From Cryptosporangium aurantiacum (GTDB lineage Bacteria; Actinomycetota; Actinomycetes; Mycobacteriales; Cryptosporangiaceae): DNA of 64,000 nt. The translations under genes and the position numbers were made by a program. Location: assembly GCF_900143005.1 (NCBI RefSeq), contig NZ_FRCS01000008.1, forward strand, positions 62,001 through 126,000. The letters run 5' to 3'. Positions 61,302-64,000 of this stretch are shown piece after piece; within the stretch, counting starts at the first letter, position 1, and each line of letters begins with the position of its first letter. Below the pieces are notes generated by a model. It saw only the letters and a program-made list of their open reading frames with translations. It was not told where the DNA came from and ran no database searches.

Positions 61302-62164
61302 CTACCGGCGTCATCCATGACCTCGGGTACCAGCGGTACACCGGGCCGCGCCTCGGCCGCGGGTACGCGTTTCGCACGCTGTACGCCCATACCGTCCGAA
61401 CCGCGTTCGGCCTCGGCCGCGGCGTCAAGGCGAAGATCTTCAGCTGGTCGATGATCGGTCTCATCGGCGGCGTCGGCGTCGTGGTCACCGCGATCGAGGC
61501 GCAGACCGGCGAGGAAGTGATGACCGGTCCGCAGTTCGTCGACAACATGTCGACGCTGATCATCCTGCTCCTGGCCGCGGTCGCGCCCGAGCTGACCTCC
61601 CGGGACCAGCAGACCCGCGCCCTGGGGCTGTACCTGGCCCGGCCGATGCGACGCTCGGACTACGCGCTGGCCCGGCTGACCGGCGCGCTCACCACGCTCT
61701 GGCTGGTGCTGGCCGGCCCGCTGACGCTGATGTTCGCCGGCACGGCGCTCTCCACCAAGGACGGCGCGCGCGGCGTCGCCGACGCTGCCGGGGACTGGGC
61801 CGCAGGCCTGGCGCACGCGGCGACCGTCGTTCTCGTGCTCACCTCGATCAGCCTGCTGATCGCGTCGCTGATCAAGCGCCGGGCGGTCGCCGCCGCCGCG
61901 GTCGTCGCGGTGTTCCTGGTGACGCTGCCTGCCGTCGGGATCTCCGAGGAGCTGAGCAACAGCCAGGGCGTCAACGAACTGGTCTCGATGGTCAGCCCGC
62001 CGACCGCGCTGAGCTACCTCAGCACGTGGCTCTACGCGGACGGCCAGTGGGAGTACAGCGACGCCCACGTCGTCCACGGCCCGTGGCTGCTGGTGTACAC
62101 CGTCGCCGTCATCGCCGCCTGCGCCGCGCTGCTGGTGGCCCGATACCGGAAGGTCCCGGCATGA
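61298..62164 (+). CDS. ABC-2 type permease, module 1
   Basis: A 288-residue membrane protein with about six spans: IFSWSMIGLIGGVGVVVTAI, LIILLLAAVAPELTS, TTLWLVLAGPLTLMFAGTAL, VVLVLTSISLLIASLI, AAAVVAVFLVTLPAVGI and WLLVYTVAVIAACAALLVAR. DQQTRALGLYLARPMRRSDY is typical of ABC-2 permeases. Overlaps the ATPase genes on both sides by 4 bases. Confidence 0.9.
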   Translation: MTTGVIHDLGYQRYTGPRLGRGYAFRTLYAHTVRTAFGLGRGVKAKIFSWSMIGLIGGVGVVVTAIEAQTGEEVMTGPQFVDNMSTLIILLLAAVAPELTSRDQQTRALGLYLARPMRRSDYALARLTGALTTLWLVLAGPLTLMFAGTALSTKDGARGVADAAGDWAAGLAHAATVVLVLTSISLLIASLIKRRAVAAAAVVAVFLVTLPAVGISEELSNSQGVNELVSMVSPPTALSYLSTWLYADGQWEYSDAHVVHGPWLLVYTVAVIAACAALLVARYRKVPA

Positions 62165-63117
62165 GCGCGACCACCGTCTCCGATACGCGTTCGGACGCAC
62201 CGGCGAAGGCCGTGCTCGAGATCAACGGGGTGTCGCGCTGGTTCGGCAACGTCGTCGCGGTCAACGACATCTCGATGTCGATCGGCACCGGCGTCACCGG
62301 CCTGCTCGGCCCCAACGGGGCCGGAAAGACCACGTTGCTGCATCTGATGGCCGGTCTGCTGCAGCCCTCCCGCGGTTCGATCACGCTGGCCGACGCCCCG
62401 GTCTGGCGCAACCCGGCGATCTACGCGTCGCTCGGTCTGGTCGTCGACCGCGAGGACACCTACGGCTTCCTGTCCGCCCGTGAGCTGGTCGAGGCCACCG
62501 CGAAGCTGCACAAGCTGCCGCAGCCACGGGCCGCGACGGACCGGGCGATCGCGATGGTCGGGCTGGGCAGCGCGGCCGACCGCCGGATCGCCACCTACTC
62601 CAAGGGCATGCGCCAGCGCGCCCGGGTGGCCGCCGCCCTGGTGCACGACCCGGCCGTCCTGCTGCTCGACGAGCCGTTCAACGGCATGGACCCCCGGCAG
62701 CGGCTGGAGCTCATGGAGCTCCTGCAGCGCATGGGCGAGTCCGGACGCACGGTGCTGTTCAGCTCGCACATCCTGGAGGAGGTCGAGCAGGTCTCGCAGT
62801 CGATCCAGGTGATGGTGGCCGGGCGGCTCGCCGCGTCCGGCGATCACCGGGCGATCCGCCGGTTGATGACGCAGCGGCCGCACGAGTTCCGGCTGGCCTC
62901 CAGCGACGACCGTGCGCTGGGCGTGGCGCTGCTGGGCCTGGAGTGCGTCTCCGGCATCGAGCTGGAACCGCCGGGGCTGTTGGTGCGGGCCCGTGACTAC
63001 GGCGCGTTCACGCTGGCGCTGCCCCCGACGGCGCGCGCCGCCGGGGTGCGGCTGTACCAGGTGCTGCCCGCCGACGAGTCGCTGGAAAGCGTCTTCTCGT
63101 ATCTCATCGCAGGCTGA
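62161..63117 (+). CDS. ABC transporter ATP-binding protein, module 2
   Basis: A 318-residue ATPase: Walker A in GLLGPNGAGKTTLLHLMAGL, signature YSKGMRQRARVAAALVHDPA, Walker B in VLLLDEPFNGMDPRQRLEL and VLFSSHILEEVEQVSQSIQV. It is clearly diverged from module 1, so the operon likely encodes a heteromeric pump. Confidence 0.93.
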   Translation: MSATTVSDTRSDAPAKAVLEINGVSRWFGNVVAVNDISMSIGTGVTGLLGPNGAGKTTLLHLMAGLLQPSRGSITLADAPVWRNPAIYASLGLVVDREDTYGFLSARELVEATAKLHKLPQPRAATDRAIAMVGLGSAADRRIATYSKGMRQRARVAAALVHDPAVLLLDEPFNGMDPRQRLELMELLQRMGESGRTVLFSSHILEEVEQVSQSIQVMVAGRLAASGDHRAIRRLMTQRPHEFRLASSDDRALGVALLGLECVSGIELEPPGLLVRARDYGAFTLALPPTARAAGVRLYQVLPADESLESVFSYLIAG

Positions 63118-63126
63118 GGGGTTGTC

Positions 63127-63840
63127 GTGTCCGGAGTAATCGCGCGGATCACTGTTCGAGGCCTTCTCGGCCGACGGCGGTTCTTGCTGCTGTTGCCGCT
63201 CCCGCTGCTGCTGATCGCGGCCGCGTCGATCGGCCGCATCTCGGGGGTCTCCCCGTCGGAGTGGGCCGAGGCCGTCTTGACGCAGGTCGGGTTCGCGGTG
63301 GTGTTGCCGCTGATCGCGCTGATCGTCGGCACCGGCGTGCTGGGCTCGGAGCTCGAGGACGGCAGCGCGGTCACGATCCTGACGACACCGGTGTCGCGCG
63401 GGACGATCGTGCTGACGAAGCTGGCCGTCGCGATCGGGATCACCACGGTGGCCACCGCGGTGCCGATGTTCATCGCCGGCGTCATCGTGGATTCGGCCCG
63501 GCTCGGCGTCGGGCTGGCGGTCGGGGCGTTCGTCGGCACGGTCGCTTACACCACGCTGTTCATCGCGTTGAGCGTCATCAGCCGCCGGCCGGTGCTGATC
63601 GCCCTGGGTTACCTGGTGATCTGGGAAGGCACGCTGGTCAGCATCCTGTCCGGGGTGCGGTGGCTGAGCATCCGGCAGTTCGCGTCAGCGGTGGGTGATC
63701 GCGCGGCGTCGACCGAGTTGCTGTCGGTCGATGTCCCGGCGCTCTACGCGGTGCTGGCCACGGCGGTGCTGGCGGTGGCGGCGACCACGCTGGCGATCGA
63801 CCGGCTCAGCGCGTACAGCGTGCGCGGCGAGACCGGCTGA
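63127..63840 (+). CDS. ABC-2 type permease, module 2
   Basis: A 237-residue membrane protein with about six spans (FLLLLPLPLLLIAAASIG, VGFAVVLPLIALIVGTGVLG, TKLAVAIGITTVATAVPMF, AVGAFVGTVAYTTLFIALSV, VLIALGYLVIWEGTLVSIL, VLATAVLAVAATTLAI). LEDGSAVTILTTPVSRGTIV is the typical ABC-2 loop. GTG 63127 is 9 bases after the ATPase stop. Last gene of the operon. Confidence 0.9.
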   Translation: MSGVIARITVRGLLGRRRFLLLLPLPLLLIAAASIGRISGVSPSEWAEAVLTQVGFAVVLPLIALIVGTGVLGSELEDGSAVTILTTPVSRGTIVLTKLAVAIGITTVATAVPMFIAGVIVDSARLGVGLAVGAFVGTVAYTTLFIALSVISRRPVLIALGYLVIWEGTLVSILSGVRWLSIRQFASAVGDRAASTELLSVDVPALYAVLATAVLAVAATTLAIDRLSAYSVRGETG

Positions 63841-63843
63841 GCC

Positions 63844-63874
63844 GGTGAAGGCCGACCACGGTCGGCCCTTCACC
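63844..63874. terminator. Terminator after the ABC operon
   Basis: A stem GGTGAAG / CTTCACC plus GCCGACC / GGTCGGC with one bulged base and a short loop, between the + strand stop at 63840 and a minus-strand stop at 63870. Confidence 0.8.
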
Positions 63875-64000
63875 GCGGTTGGATCGTTAGGAGGACGCCG
63901 TCGCGGAGCGCCACCCGGGCGGTGGTGCCGCTCAGGACGTTCGAGACGCCGCGGGTCGTGCCGGGCGGCAGATCCTCGTCCCGCAACGGGTATTCCAGGC
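63870..64000 (-). CDS. Partial C-terminus of an unknown protein
   Basis: The minus strand is open from the window edge to TGA 63872-63870. The last residues read TTARVALRDGVLLTIQPR, preceded by LEYPLRDEDLPPGTTRG. Too short to assign. The convergent terminator overlaps its stop. Confidence 0.55.
   Translation of the reverse strand, partial: LEYPLRDEDLPPGTTRGVSNVLSGTTARVALRDGVLLTIQPR

Overview
The window is from a high-GC, motile actinomycete. The evidence is dense translationally coupled genes, many GTG and TTG starts, an actinobacterial haem set (HemE, HemY/CgoX-type oxidase, HemQ), a DUF3000 protein and a polar-flagellum gene set. The genus cannot be fixed from the sequence alone; Actinoplanes, Cryptosporangium or Kineosporia-like spore-formers with motile spores would fit. 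No rRNA, tRNA, CRISPR array, insertion sequence or prophage was seen.

Region 1 (1-20.6 kb) is a flagellar cluster on the + strand: fliJ, a dual peptidoglycan hydrolase, fliK, flgD, flgE, then flbD, motA, motB, fliL, fliM, fliN, fliO, fliP, fliQ, fliR, flhB, then flhA, a FlhF-like protein and a small membrane protein. An EAL-HDOD gene sits on the other strand between flhB and flhA. FlhB seems to start at CTG.

Region 2 (20.6-31.9 kb) is the chemotaxis block, mostly on the - strand: cheB, cheR, cheY, cheX, cheY and a small protein form one operon; cheA (with two CheW-like domains) and cheW form another. Two unassigned genes, a divergent response regulator and a CHASE3 sensor kinase are also here. 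No methyl-accepting receptor gene is present.

The most informative non-coding signal is a repeated promoter element. CTCA (once CTAC), exactly 16 bases, then a -10 box containing CGAT occurs upstream of flbD-motAB, fliM, flhA, the EAL-HDOD gene, cheB, cheA and an unassigned 123-residue gene. It looks like the binding site of a FliA/sigma-28-type motility sigma factor and would join these genes in one regulon.

Region 3 (31.9-63.8 kb) is mainly chromosomal housekeeping: a tiny Cys-rich protein, ZapE-like ATPase, a RibD-type reductase with an ATP-dependent DNA ligase and a secreted TAP-like hydrolase, a LigD-type polymerase with a hydrolase, cyclopropane synthase, a secreted nuclease-like protein, MsrB, haem genes, a DUF4349 lipoprotein, an unusual sigma-2-only fusion protein, a membrane-anchored HtrA-like protease, RNase D, GlyA, the fadA-fadB beta-oxidation operon behind a tandem operator, two Uma2-family proteins and a two-module ABC transporter. 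Convergent genes are separated by strong hairpins, including one near 36.8 kb about 100 bases long.
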